From contig NZ_CAJZCD010000004.1 of assembly GCF_914768045.1 (NCBI RefSeq), positions 31,918-95,917 on the forward strand: 64,000 nt of DNA, read 5' to 3'. The DNA is from Snodgrassella communis. GTDB lineage: Bacteria > Pseudomonadota > Gammaproteobacteria > Burkholderiales > Neisseriaceae. A program made the translations under genes and the position numbers. Position 1 is the stretch's first letter. Each line of letters opens with the position of its first letter. The notes under the pieces are model-generated. The model had not been told where the DNA came from and ran no database searches. It saw only the letters and a program-made list of their open reading frames with translations. Below are positions 45,465 through 54,734 of the stretch, one piece after another.

Positions 45465-46667
45465 ATGCAATCTCTGAATTTGCCTGTGTGTGCACCGCCG
45501 GCTGATTTTGCAAATGAGGCATGGGTATTTGTCCGGGTCATTGATAATTTTGGTGATGTGGGTGTGGGCTGGCGCTTAAGCTGTCTGCTGGCGGAATTCT
45601 TATGCCTGCGGGTGCGTTTGTGGATTGATGATGTGGGTGCGCTGGATAGGTTGGTACCAGAACGCGCAGTCTATCAGGCGCAGATTGTGGTGGAAGTGTG
45701 GCAGGATGATGAGGCTGTGGTGCAACGGCAACTGGCCGATGTTACTGATCCGGTGCTGGTGATAGAGACATTTGGTTGCGATTTACCGCCAGCGGTGCTG
45801 GCACGGATGGCTGAATGCCGACCTCTGTGGCTGAACTGGGAGTATCTGACGGCAGAGGACTGGGCGGTGGATTTACATGCTATGCCATCGTTGCAGGCCA
45901 ATGGCTTGGCTAAGTATTTCTGGTTTATGGGTATTGATGCGGCCAGTGGTGGTTTGTTGCGTGAAGCTGATTATGTGGCTGAGCGAGCTGCATTTTTGCA
46001 GCAGCCGGAGCTACAGCAGGCATTCAGGCAGCAATATGGTTTGCCGTTACGGCATAATGGTCGGTTGTGGCTGGTGTTTGCCTATGCTGCGGTGTGCTGG
46101 CCACAATGGATGCTGATGTGGCAGCAGGCTGATACGCCGATAACGCTATGGCTGGCCGGCGGGCAGGTGATAGACAGTTTGCGCGCTCAACAGGTAATCG
46201 CTCCAGATGCTTTGCAACAGGACGGGGATGTTCTGGTGCTGGATAAGCTGACGCTGGTGCGCATTCCGTTTGTGCCACAGGCAGCATTTGACCGCCTGCT
46301 GTGGCTGGCTGATGCGGCAATTGTGCGCGGTGAGGATAGTTTTGTGCGCGCATTATGGGCCGGGTTGCCGTTTTTCTGGCATATTTACCGGCAGGATGAT
46401 GAAGTCCATATCCACAAGTTGCATGCATTCTGGAACAGGGCTACGGCAGGCTGGCCTGTCGGATTGCGCGAGGCTTTTATGGCGTTGTCGGATGATTTGA
46501 ACGGCACAGGCAGTCTGGACGGAGCAGGGCGTGTAAGGGCGTGGCAGAATTTGTGTGCGAGCTGGCAAATTTGGGTAAAATTGGCCGCAGTATGGTCTGA
46601 AATGCTGCATGTACAGGATAGTGCGCTGGAAAAACTAGCCAGATTTAGCCATCTTCCGCTAAAATAA
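45465..46667 (+). CDS. earP: EF-P arginine-32 rhamnosyltransferase
   Basis: The 400-residue protein has the EarP start VFVRVIDNFGDVGVGWRLSC, the LWLNWEYLTAEDW segment, and RGEDSFVRALWAGLPFFWHI with the nucleotide-sugar binding residues. EarP moves rhamnose from dTDP-rhamnose to Arg32 of EF-P, which then rescues ribosomes stalled at polyproline. The efp gene follows 45 bases downstream and its product has Arg32, a consistent pair. This type of EF-P activation occurs in Neisseria and pseudomonads. Confidence 0.95.
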   Translation: MQSLNLPVCAPPADFANEAWVFVRVIDNFGDVGVGWRLSCLLAEFLCLRVRLWIDDVGALDRLVPERAVYQAQIVVEVWQDDEAVVQRQLADVTDPVLVIETFGCDLPPAVLARMAECRPLWLNWEYLTAEDWAVDLHAMPSLQANGLAKYFWFMGIDAASGGLLREADYVAERAAFLQQPELQQAFRQQYGLPLRHNGRLWLVFAYAAVCWPQWMLMWQQADTPITLWLAGGQVIDSLRAQQVIAPDALQQDGDVLVLDKLTLVRIPFVPQAAFDRLLWLADAAIVRGEDSFVRALWAGLPFFWHIYRQDDEVHIHKLHAFWNRATAGWPVGLREAFMALSDDLNGTGSLDGAGRVRAWQNLCASWQIWVKLAAVWSEMLHVQDSALEKLARFSHLPLK

Positions 46668-46712
46668 TATACTTAATTATTTGCTGAACTTTATTGGGAA
46701 ATTAGATTAAAG

Positions 46713-47273
46713 ATGAAAACCGCACAAGAATTGCGCCCGGGTAATGTATTTATGGTGGGCAATGATCCAATGGTGGTGCAGAAATCCGAATACAATAAAT
46801 CCGGTCGTAATGCTGCCGTGGTGAAAATGAAACTGAAAAATCTGCTGACTGGTGCTGCTACGGAAACAGTGTATAAAGCTGATGAGAAGTTTGATGTGGT
46901 AGTACTGGATCGCAAGCAGTGTACTTACAGTTATTTTGCTGACCCGATGTATGTTTTCATGGATGATGAATTCAATCAGTATGAAGTGGAAGCTGAGAAC
47001 ATTGGCGATGCCATCAAGTTTATTGTGGATGGCATGGAAGAAAAATGTGAAGTGACTTTCTATGATGGCCGTGCTATTTCTGTGGAATTGCCTACCATTA
47101 TCGTACGCGAGGTGGAATACACTGAGCCGGCGGTGAAAGGTGATACTTCTGGTAAGGTAATGAAGAATGCCCGTCTGGTAGGTGGTGCCGAGATTCAGGT
47201 AGCTGCTTATATTGAAAATGGCGATAAAGTGGAAATTGATTCGCGTACTTTTGAGTTCCGTAAACGCGCTTAA
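46713..47273 (+). CDS. efp: Elongation factor P
   Basis: The 186-residue protein has the three EF-P beta-barrel domains. The modification loop NKSGRNAA places Arg at position 32 by direct count from [10 protein letters not shown], so it is a substrate for EarP rather than EpmA. It promotes peptide bond formation at polyproline stretches. It ends at a hairpin made of two DUS-like words. Confidence 0.97.
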   Translation: MKTAQELRPGNVFMVGNDPMVVQKSEYNKSGRNAAVVKMKLKNLLTGAATETVYKADEKFDVVVLDRKQCTYSYFADPMYVFMDDEFNQYEVEAENIGDAIKFIVDGMEEKCEVTFYDGRAISVELPTIIVREVEYTEPAVKGDTSGKVMKNARLVGGAEIQVAAYIENGDKVEIDSRTFEFRKRA

Positions 47274-47289
47274 CTGATTTTCTTGCTGG

Positions 47290-47324
47290 CAGGCTGTCTG
47301 AAGAATTTCAGGCAGCCTGTTTTG
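47290..47324 (+). terminator. Terminator after efp made of inverted DUS-like words
   Basis: CAGGCTGTCTGA (47290-47301) pairs with TCAGGCAGCCTG (47308-47319), one G-U, then T-rich DNA. The right arm read in reverse is AGGCTGCCTGAA, the reported Simonsiella-type uptake word; the left arm differs by one base. Paired uptake words used as terminators are a known Neisseriaceae habit. Confidence 0.85.
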
Positions 47325-47414
47325 TTGTGATATATGCGGCATCATGCTGCCTGATGATTATGACGGCTTGCCGTCTTTTATTGTTTGTATTATTTGAGTT
47401 TGTAGGTGTGAAAA

Positions 47415-48797
47415 ATGTTGTTTGAACTGAATCAGCATGGCCGGGGCGAGTTGCTGGTCGAATGCCGCAGATTATTGCGGCTGGCGTTACCGATTCTTAT
47501 CGCACAGGCGGCGCAGGTAGGTGTGGGTGTGGTAGATACGGTGATGGCTGGTCACGCCAGTGCCAATGATCTGGCTGGGGTGGCTTTGGGTTCGAATGTA
47601 TTTATTACGCTATATATTACTTTTCTGGGCGTAATGACAGCATTGCAGCCGATACTGGCACAGTTGTATGGTGCCGGAAAAACCACGGAAATTGGCGAAC
47701 AGGGGCGGCAGGGGCTGTGGTTCGGGCTGTTTCTAGGGGTGCTGGGTATGCTGCTGTTGTGGGCGCTGATTGCGCCGATGCAGCGCTGGCTGAATATGGG
47801 TACGTATGTAAATGGTGTGTTTGGCGAGTTTGTGTTCTTTATTGCGCTGGGTATGCCGGCAGCGATGATTCATCGGGCTTTTTATGCCTTTGCTTCGTCT
47901 TTAAACCGCCCAAAACCGATTATGGTGGTGAGCCTGATTGCGCTGTTGCTGAATATTCCGCTGAATTATGTTTTTGTTTATGGTAAGTATGGTATGCCGG
48001 AGCTGGGCGGGGCGGGCTGCGGTCTGGCTTCGGCTATTTGTTTCTGGTTTAATGCGATTGTGTTGGGTATCTATGTGGTGCGCCAACGTTTTTTCGCTCC
48101 ATTTGCGCTGTTTGCCCGCTTTGACTGGCCAGACTGGCGTTTGCAGGGCTCTCTGTTGCGGCTGGGTATTCCGATTGGGATGTCGTTTTTCCTTGAGGTG
48201 AGTCTGTTTACTTTTATTAGTTTACTGATTGCGCGCTTTGGGGTAACTCAGGTAGCTGCGCAGCAGGTGGTAATCAGTATTACTTCTCTGATTTATATGT
48301 TGCCGCAAAGTGTGGGTATTGCGCTGGCTGTGTGTGTCGGGCAGGCTGTAGGCGCGCGTAAATGGCAGCGTGCCCGCTTTGTTTCGGGTGTGGGGTTGAG
48401 CATGGGGCTTTTGGGCGCCTGTTTCACCGGGGTGATACTGTTGTTGTTCCGGCATTTCTGGGTGAGTCTATATACTGCTGATCAGGAAGTAATCCTGCTG
48501 GGCGGGACACTGCTGATTTTTGCGGCGGTTTTCCAGTTATCGGATGCCACACAGACAATTGCTTCTTATGCTCTGCGCGGCTACAAGCTGACTAAGATTC
48601 CGATGGTGATTCACGCATTCAGCTTCTGGGGGCTGGGGCTGGGCTTTGGCTGTCTGTTTGGTTTGTATTTCGGTATGGCGCTGTATGGTTTCTGGCTATC
48701 GCTGGTACTGGCATTAACGGGTGCGGCTGTGGCACTGGTATGGTATCTGCACTGGCAAAGTGAAAAATTTGCGCTGGCACATGCGGAAAAAGAATGA
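47415..48797 (+). CDS. norM: MATE-family multidrug efflux pump (NorM type)
   Basis: The 460-residue protein has about 12 helices in two MATE halves. The first half contains LPILIAQAAQVGVGVVDTVM and AGHASANDLAGVALGSNVF, and the second half repeats the pattern (GIPIGMSFFLEVSLFTFISL). NorM exports cationic drugs using Na+ or H+. The stop overlaps murB by the ATGA rule, an unusual partner. Confidence 0.9.
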   Translation: MLFELNQHGRGELLVECRRLLRLALPILIAQAAQVGVGVVDTVMAGHASANDLAGVALGSNVFITLYITFLGVMTALQPILAQLYGAGKTTEIGEQGRQGLWFGLFLGVLGMLLLWALIAPMQRWLNMGTYVNGVFGEFVFFIALGMPAAMIHRAFYAFASSLNRPKPIMVVSLIALLLNIPLNYVFVYGKYGMPELGGAGCGLASAICFWFNAIVLGIYVVRQRFFAPFALFARFDWPDWRLQGSLLRLGIPIGMSFFLEVSLFTFISLLIARFGVTQVAAQQVVISITSLIYMLPQSVGIALAVCVGQAVGARKWQRARFVSGVGLSMGLLGACFTGVILLLFRHFWVSLYTADQEVILLGGTLLIFAAVFQLSDATQTIASYALRGYKLTKIPMVIHAFSFWGLGLGFGCLFGLYFGMALYGFWLSLVLALTGAAVALVWYLHWQSEKFALAHAEKE

Positions 48798-49822
48798 TGA
48801 TGGATGTGATTGAACATGCAGATTTACAGCCCTTAAATACTTTTGCGTTGCCGGTACGGGCACGCTGGCTGGTAACGCTAAATGATGCTGCTCAGCTGCC
48901 GGACATTATGGCATTGCCCCAATTTGACCGGCAAAGTGTGCTATGGCTGGGCGGTGGGAGTAATATCCTGTTTTGTGCGGATTATCCTGCGCTGGTGGTT
49001 CGTGTTGCCAACCGAGGTATCCGGCTGATAGCAGATGATGGTGAGCGGGTGCTGGTAGAAGCTGCTGCGGGTGAAAACTGGCATGAATTTGTGCAGTATA
49101 CGCTGGCACAGGGCTGGAATGGTCTGGAAAATCTCAGTCTGATTCCCGGTACAGTGGGTGCTGCGCCCGTACAGAATATTGGTGCTTATGGTGTTGAAGT
49201 ACAATCCTGTATTGAGGCGGTGCAGTGTTTTGACCTTGAAGCACGGCAACTGCGCTGGCTTAGCTGCGCTGATTGCTGTTTTGCCTATCGTGACAGTATT
49301 TTCAAACACGGTGAACCGGGACGTTATGTTATTGTAGCGGTACGGTTTGGGCTGTCACGCTGTTTTACGCCACAGTTGCATTATGGTGATCTGGCGCAGG
49401 TAGTAACAGAACAGGCTCAGGGACAGACGCTAACGGCCAGTATGGTGGCACAGGCTGTATGCCGTATCCGGCAGCAGAAGCTGCCTGATCCGCGTGTGCT
49501 GGGCAGTGCCGGCAGTTTCTTTAAAAATCCTGTTGTGCCGGCTGCGCTGGCGACTTCTTTATTAGACTGCTATCCGGCTTTACCGCATTATCCGCAGCCT
49601 GATGGACGGGTGAAGCTGGCTGCCGGCTGGCTGATTGATCAGTGTGGTCTGAAAGGTTATCAGCTTGGTGGTGCCGCGGTGCATGAACGGCAGGCTTTGG
49701 TTCTGGTAAACAGGGGTCAGGCCAGTGCCGCAGATGTGGTTGCGCTGGCTAAACACGTTCAGGACTGTGTGGCACAACGTTTTCAGGTGCAGCTAGAACC
49801 AGAACCGGTATGGCTGCCATGA
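48794..49822 (+). CDS. murB: UDP-N-acetylenolpyruvoylglucosamine reductase
   Basis: The 342-residue protein has the FAD site LGGGSNILF, ENLSLIPGTVGAAPVQNIGA, catalytic FAYRDSIFK, and the late GSAGSFFKNPVVP. It reduces the enolpyruvyl group to make UDP-MurNAc for peptidoglycan. It is the longer type I enzyme. It overlaps the norM stop, so the two are translated together. Confidence 0.96.
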   Translation: MMMDVIEHADLQPLNTFALPVRARWLVTLNDAAQLPDIMALPQFDRQSVLWLGGGSNILFCADYPALVVRVANRGIRLIADDGERVLVEAAAGENWHEFVQYTLAQGWNGLENLSLIPGTVGAAPVQNIGAYGVEVQSCIEAVQCFDLEARQLRWLSCADCCFAYRDSIFKHGEPGRYVIVAVRFGLSRCFTPQLHYGDLAQVVTEQAQGQTLTASMVAQAVCRIRQQKLPDPRVLGSAGSFFKNPVVPAALATSLLDCYPALPHYPQPDGRVKLAAGWLIDQCGLKGYQLGGAAVHERQALVLVNRGQASAADVVALAKHVQDCVAQRFQVQLEPEPVWLP

Positions 49823-49906
49823 GCACGGGGATGTATGGCGAGTTGTTGAAGGTGCCATATGTATGTTTTGCGCGATGATACACTACATAATCTGAAAGAA
49901 ATTAAT

Positions 49907-50554
49907 ATGGTGAAAGAGTCACGCCCTAATACTTATAATCGTATTATTGATGCCAGCCTGAAGCTCTTTAATGAGGAGGGTGAACGTAACATCAGTACCA
50001 ATCACATTGCTTCTTATCTGGGGATCAGTCCGGGTAATCTGTATTATCACTTTCGTAATAAAGATGAAATTATCATGCAGCTGTTCAAGCGCTACAGTGA
50101 GGAGCTGTTGTGCTATCTGCAACAGGTTAAACCGCCACAGGATACGGATGCTATCAAGAATTATATGCTGGGTGTTTATGATGTGTTGTGGAATTACCGT
50201 TTTTTGTTCAGTGATTTAAATGCGATGTTGTCGCGCAGTGCTGATTTGCTGGGCGAACACAATAATTTCACCCGGGTACAAGTGTCGCCAATGCTGCAAA
50301 ATCTGTTGCAGCAGCTAACCGATACGGGGTTTATTCTGACAGATGAAGTTGCCCGCAAGGAAATGGCGGTTAATATCTGGCTGATTACCAAATATTGGTG
50401 CGATTATGACAGCACTTTGTATGCAAGCAAGCTGACGGAAACATCGAAATTCCGCGGGACGCACCAGACGCTTACGTTATTACGCCCCTATGTTGCTCCT
50501 GCTTACCGTGAAGAGTTTAATCGTATGATGGCTGATTTAAGTAATCAGGTGTAA
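49907..50554 (+). CDS. TetR/AcrR-family transcriptional regulator
   Basis: The 215-residue protein has an N-terminal TetR DNA-binding domain (IIDASLKLFNEEGERNISTN, HIASYLGISPGNLYYHFRNK) and a helical ligand domain. The ATG at 49907 is used because the frame upstream lacks family residues. It follows norM-murB in the same direction after 84 bases and might control norM, but TetR proteins are usually divergent from their targets. The ligand is unknown. Confidence 0.87.
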   Translation: MVKESRPNTYNRIIDASLKLFNEEGERNISTNHIASYLGISPGNLYYHFRNKDEIIMQLFKRYSEELLCYLQQVKPPQDTDAIKNYMLGVYDVLWNYRFLFSDLNAMLSRSADLLGEHNNFTRVQVSPMLQNLLQQLTDTGFILTDEVARKEMAVNIWLITKYWCDYDSTLYASKLTETSKFRGTHQTLTLLRPYVAPAYREEFNRMMADLSNQV

Positions 50555-51458
50555 ATGTTAAAGCGAATCTCATTCGGGCAGTGGAGGTTTATTCTGGTGG
50601 GTTGATGCTGAAAGTTTATATCAGGGCAGTAATTTGTCAATCTAATCATGCTGTTAGCCGCCCTATATGTTTGGAAAATAAGTGCTGCTGGCTTTTGCAA
50701 TTTAGTCTTTCTCTTAATTCACTAAAGTTGTAGGAGTTAGGCTGGCTTATTCAATATAAAAAGCGCAGGCTTGTAAAAGAATAAATTCTGGTCAAGACTA
50801 ATAATATATTATTGTGTTTTCTATGCCAATGATAAGCAAGGTAGTCATTTTGATGCATTAAAATAGGTGCAATCAAAATGTGCTAAATCATTAATATAGA
50901 AGAGGTGTTGTTATGATGTCTTTGGCTTCTTCTATAGAATCATTCAGCAGTAAGATTATGCTTTTGTCCTTATTTTAATTAATTTTATTTGGGGAAATAA
51001 AAAGCACGACAAAATTTATTAGCATATTGTTTGGTTAATTAATTAAATATTGTCTTGTTGATGTTGAGATAGGTCTGCTTGGGGTGATTGTAATGCTGAA
51101 TTTGATGTTATGTTCTATTGTGATATTAATGGAATCAATTAATTAATTGATAAAAGCTTTTTATTCATGAATAAAACATGGTTGGTTGCTTAGTTTATTT
51201 TCCTGAACAAATGAATAAATATCTACATTGAGCCTTATTCATGCATTGTTTTAGCATGATTTTCCAGTCTGCATAAAAGATATCAGTATGGTTTGTAATA
51301 AACACTTCCATTATATGTTGATAAAATCGAATACAATTCTGAATCTTCATAAGATTGTATAAAGTATGCTGGATTAGGCTAGTAGTGTTTTCAGTAAAAT
51401 GCCCATGAAAAATCAAGTTTTAGGAAGAGATTGCAGCTTTTGCTGTTGCTGTACAAGA
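50555..51458. other. AT-rich intergenic region, no supported gene
   Basis: About 900 bases were read on both strands. A 73-codon minus-strand frame at 51195-51416 has no ribosome-binding site and no recognised family. No hairpin terminator, tRNA or repeat was seen. Confidence 0.45.
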
Positions 51459-52463
51459 TCAGGCAGGAATGATGCGGCTGGCTCCCATTTTGATACTTTC
51501 GAAGCGACCGGGGGCAAGTTGTTGCTGCGCACAGGCTGAGGCCAGCAATTGTGGCGGTTCATCCAGTGGTTCATCGGTCAGTTCAAAAGCGCCCCAGTGG
51601 ATACCAATGGCCTGCCGGCATTGCAGCATTTTAAAAATAGTTACTGCCTGCTGTGGGTCGATATGCTGATTGTGCATAAACCAGCGCGGTGCATAGGCAC
51701 CTATCTGGATGGCGGCCATGTCTATGGGTGCAAAATGTTCAGCTATCTGCCGGAACATTATTTCGCTGAATCCGGTGTCGCCACTGAAATAAGTGCTGCT
51801 GCCCTGAGTGGTTTGCATGATCCAGCCACACCACAGACTATGATTACGGTCGATGATACCGCGCTGACTCCAGTGATGTGCCGGTACGGCATGAAACTGA
51901 ATATTTTTGATGCTTACCTGTTCCCACCAGTCCAGTTCAACTATGTTATTAATGCCCAGTTTTTGTAGAATATTTTTCAGGCCTAATGGCACAACGGCTG
52001 TGATGGACGGAAAACGGGCAGCCAGCTGGCGGATACTGGTTTTGTCCAGATGATCGTAATGGTTGTGTGATAAGACGATAACATCAATGGGAGGAAGCTG
52101 GGCGATGCTGGCTGCTGGCTGGGTACGGCGTTTCGGACCGGCAAAGGTGACAGGTGATACTCGCTGTGAGAATACCGGGTCGGTAATAATCATGCAGTTT
52201 TGTAAACGCAGCAGCAGTGTGGCATGACTAATCCACCACAGGCGGTTGCCACTGAGGGTAAAGTCTGGTGTCTGATACCAGTTGCGGGCAAAAAGCTCAT
52301 AGCCGTGTTGCGGTGGTTTGGGCAGGTGCTGGCGGTGTCTTTCCCAGCTCCAGCGCCAGACTTCAAGCTGCTTGATGACGGTTGGTTCCAGATTGCGGAA
52401 GCCATAGGGGGTGTGATGGGCTTTCGCCGGATTGTAGTATGGGTTTTTTCTTTTAAATAGCAT
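51459..52463 (-). CDS. MBL-fold hydrolase, NAPE-PLD-like
   Basis: The 334-residue metallo-beta-lactamase fold protein has the zinc motif SHNHYDHLD near residue 133, followed by HHWSQRGIID, FSGDTGFSE, and IGIHWGAFELTDEPLDEPPQ, matching NAPE-hydrolysing phospholipase D-like enzymes. The human enzyme releases N-acylethanolamine from membrane lipid. Bacterial members are little studied. It stands alone. A short signal-like start is absent, so it is cytoplasmic or membrane-associated. Confidence 0.88.
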   Translation of the reverse strand: MLFKRKNPYYNPAKAHHTPYGFRNLEPTVIKQLEVWRWSWERHRQHLPKPPQHGYELFARNWYQTPDFTLSGNRLWWISHATLLLRLQNCMIITDPVFSQRVSPVTFAGPKRRTQPAASIAQLPPIDVIVLSHNHYDHLDKTSIRQLAARFPSITAVVPLGLKNILQKLGINNIVELDWWEQVSIKNIQFHAVPAHHWSQRGIIDRNHSLWCGWIMQTTQGSSTYFSGDTGFSEIMFRQIAEHFAPIDMAAIQIGAYAPRWFMHNQHIDPQQAVTIFKMLQCRQAIGIHWGAFELTDEPLDEPPQLLASACAQQQLAPGRFESIKMGASRIIPA

Positions 52464-52594
52464 TATCAGTTATCTTTAGTTGATACGATTAGGGGCGTGA
52501 TGGATTGCTATCGCAGGGTGTGGGTTTTTGAGGAAGCTTTCGATCGGTTTGCTGCTATGGTATCTGTATTTTAGCTTAATTTCAGCACATCAGA

Positions 52595-52756
52595 ATGCTT
52601 ACTGCATTGTTGTGGTTCAGTGTCGCAGTTTTTGCTATCAGAACGGTGGCTGTATTGGGTGGTTTGCGTCAGTATTCTGATGCAGAAATGATGTTTGTAC
52701 GATATGGGGTTATTCGAGTAGGGGTATTGATTGTCGGCTTTTTTAGTCAATGTTAA
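52595..52756 (+). CDS. Small hypothetical membrane protein
   Basis: A 53-codon frame starts MLTALLWFSVAVFAIRTVAV, then GGLRQYSDAEMMFVRYGVIR and a second hydrophobic stretch (VGVLIVGFF). The two-helix hairpin pattern is protein-like, but no ribosome-binding site is obvious and I know no family. It lies just upstream of the lipoprotein gene in the same direction. Confidence 0.4.
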   Translation: MLTALLWFSVAVFAIRTVAVLGGLRQYSDAEMMFVRYGVIRVGVLIVGFFSQC

Positions 52757-52811
52757 TATGCGGTTTTATTTTTTGCCAGATGCTTGTTTTTATAGTTGAG
52801 GGGATATCTCT

Positions 52812-54227
52812 ATGAGGAAACTTTTACTGGTTGTTTTGTGTTTGTTTTTGGCAAGTTGTGTGCTGCCGGTTAAGCCGGAAGACAAGTTTAAAACCGGTGA
52901 CTATATCGGTGGGGTGAAAATTCTGGCTACTAATTTTAATGCGAAAAGCCAGAAGCTCAAGCAACAGAATAAACCATGGAAAGACAAGGATATTCTGTAT
53001 TTGCAGGCTACAGTTGGCAGCCTGACCGAAATGGCACAGAAAAATATTCAGCAGGCGGCTGCTACGGATTATGATACGCGGATTAAGAATTATCAGTTGT
53101 TGCTGGCGCTGAAAACTGAGCTGGAAGATAAAAGCTACAGTTCTTATATAGAGCAATATTTAAGCTTGTATACGGTAGACGGGCTGAAAGAATCTCTGGC
53201 GATGCAGTTTTACCAGCAGGCCAGTGCTATTGTGGCGACTAATAGTCATGATTATCTGCGCAAGGCCAAGTTGTATCGTCAGGGCTATGAATATTTTAAT
53301 TATAAAGATATCCATAAGCGCGCTGAGGATAATCAGAAGCTGTATTATAAAACTGCTGCACAGGAATTTTATGCTGATGCGCAGGCGGATGTGAAAGAGC
53401 GCAATTATAAGCAGGCAGCAGAAAATTTCCGTAAGGCGCATGAGGTTTATCTGCCTTTAGGTAAATATAAGGATAGTGCTAAGCTGGCTGATATCTATGA
53501 AAAAAAATGGCGCACTATTGAGGCAGAAAACCAGTATCAGCGGGCGCAGACTATTGTGCGTAAAGCAAAACATTTGAGTGAGTACCGTGAGGCAGCCAGT
53601 TTGTTCAGTGCGGCCAGTGAGGTATACAGTCCTTATGGTAATTCATATAAAAATGCAACTAAACTGGCTGATGTTTATGCACGTAAGGGGCAGGTACAGA
53701 TCTTTGTCCGCGGCAATAGCTATCTGGCTGATCATATCCGCTCTGCGCTGCAAAAAAATTATGTGAGTTTTGTCAGCAGTGCCGGTGCGGCTAATCTGGT
53801 GATTGATGTGAGTATGAGTCATGGGCAATTTCAGCAGTATAAGGAGAATATTGAAACCCATGACAAGCATGAAAATCTAAGGGTGGGCACGAAGCAGGTG
53901 GCTGATGATAATGGCAATATGGTGGATCAGCCTGTTTATGAGGATTTTTATTTTAAACAGTATAGTGTGAAGACGGTTAATGAGGCAGAAATGGTGGCGG
54001 AAGTGCATTCCAGCGGGCTGTATGATTTAAACCGTAGCTATAGTGCAAAAAGTACTTCATCGCAGACTTATTACTGGTTTGATGGTCATGTGCCAAGAAA
54101 ATATACAGCTTTTACTGAAGGTAAACTGCTTGGCCGTGAAGAGCAGTTTGGTCAGGCGCGTGAAAATCTGTGGTCTCAAATGCGGGGCGATTTTTATGAG
54201 ATGAGTAGGGCGCTGGCTAATCTGTAG
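52812..54227 (+). CDS. Large lipoprotein with helical repeats, function unknown
   Basis: The 471-residue protein has a lipoprotein signal (MRKLLLVVLCLFLASCVLPV, lipid on Cys16). The middle is helical and repeat-like, with TPR-like units such as YADAQADVKERNYKQAAENF and YREAASLFSAASEVYSPYGN. The C-terminal third is beta-rich (LVIDVSMSHGQFQQYKENIE) and ends MRGDFYEMSRALANL. Such lipoproteins occur with unknown roles in related bacteria. A GAGGGGATATCTCT leader contains a ribosome-binding site. It is probably outer-membrane anchored. Confidence 0.8.
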   Translation: MRKLLLVVLCLFLASCVLPVKPEDKFKTGDYIGGVKILATNFNAKSQKLKQQNKPWKDKDILYLQATVGSLTEMAQKNIQQAAATDYDTRIKNYQLLLALKTELEDKSYSSYIEQYLSLYTVDGLKESLAMQFYQQASAIVATNSHDYLRKAKLYRQGYEYFNYKDIHKRAEDNQKLYYKTAAQEFYADAQADVKERNYKQAAENFRKAHEVYLPLGKYKDSAKLADIYEKKWRTIEAENQYQRAQTIVRKAKHLSEYREAASLFSAASEVYSPYGNSYKNATKLADVYARKGQVQIFVRGNSYLADHIRSALQKNYVSFVSSAGAANLVIDVSMSHGQFQQYKENIETHDKHENLRVGTKQVADDNGNMVDQPVYEDFYFKQYSVKTVNEAEMVAEVHSSGLYDLNRSYSAKSTSSQTYYWFDGHVPRKYTAFTEGKLLGREEQFGQARENLWSQMRGDFYEMSRALANL

Positions 54228-54734
54228 CGCGGGGATGACGGCCACCTTTAGATTGGCAGATGTTTGTCTACACAGCTTACCAGATGATGGTGTGTATTGA
54301 GGTCTGAGTTAGACAGGGTTTTGGTTGGTGATAACTTTGATAGTGATAGCCTCTGAAGTCTGGTGTTACCATTTTTTATACAGAATTTTTAAGTCAGTAT
54401 ACGCTAACCGGGCACAAGGAATTTCTGGTGCGCTGGTTTTACCGGCAGGTTAATTCTCATTGTGGGCACTAATGGGGAAGTTGCTGTACAAGACTAAATG
54501 ATGCGGTTAAGTTTTTGGAATTTACTTATGCCGCATTCTGGTTAGAAAACATTGGTGTGCTAATTTTTAGGGTGTATTTTGAATTGAATCGTGAACTTAG
54601 ATTGGCTATGTAAGCAATCTAAGTTCTTTTAGGTATCAGCCTACTATGTTTAATAGTCTGAGACGATAATCAGCTTAATGAGCGATTATGTGGTTACTTT
54701 AATTATTGCTATACATATAAACAGGTTCATTCTG
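54228..54734. other. Intergenic region with a possible transposase fragment
   Basis: On the plus strand 54674-54780 reads YCYTYKQVHSAMCQYSNDCY after LNERLCGYF. This resembles the C-terminal end of IS3-type integrase cores (YNxxRxHSALGYxSPxxYYEKL), but it has no intact frame or ends. The remainder shows nothing. Confidence 0.35.

Noticed and set aside
51195..51416. 73-codon minus-strand frame
   Set aside because: No start signal and no family. Kept only as a remark on the gap.
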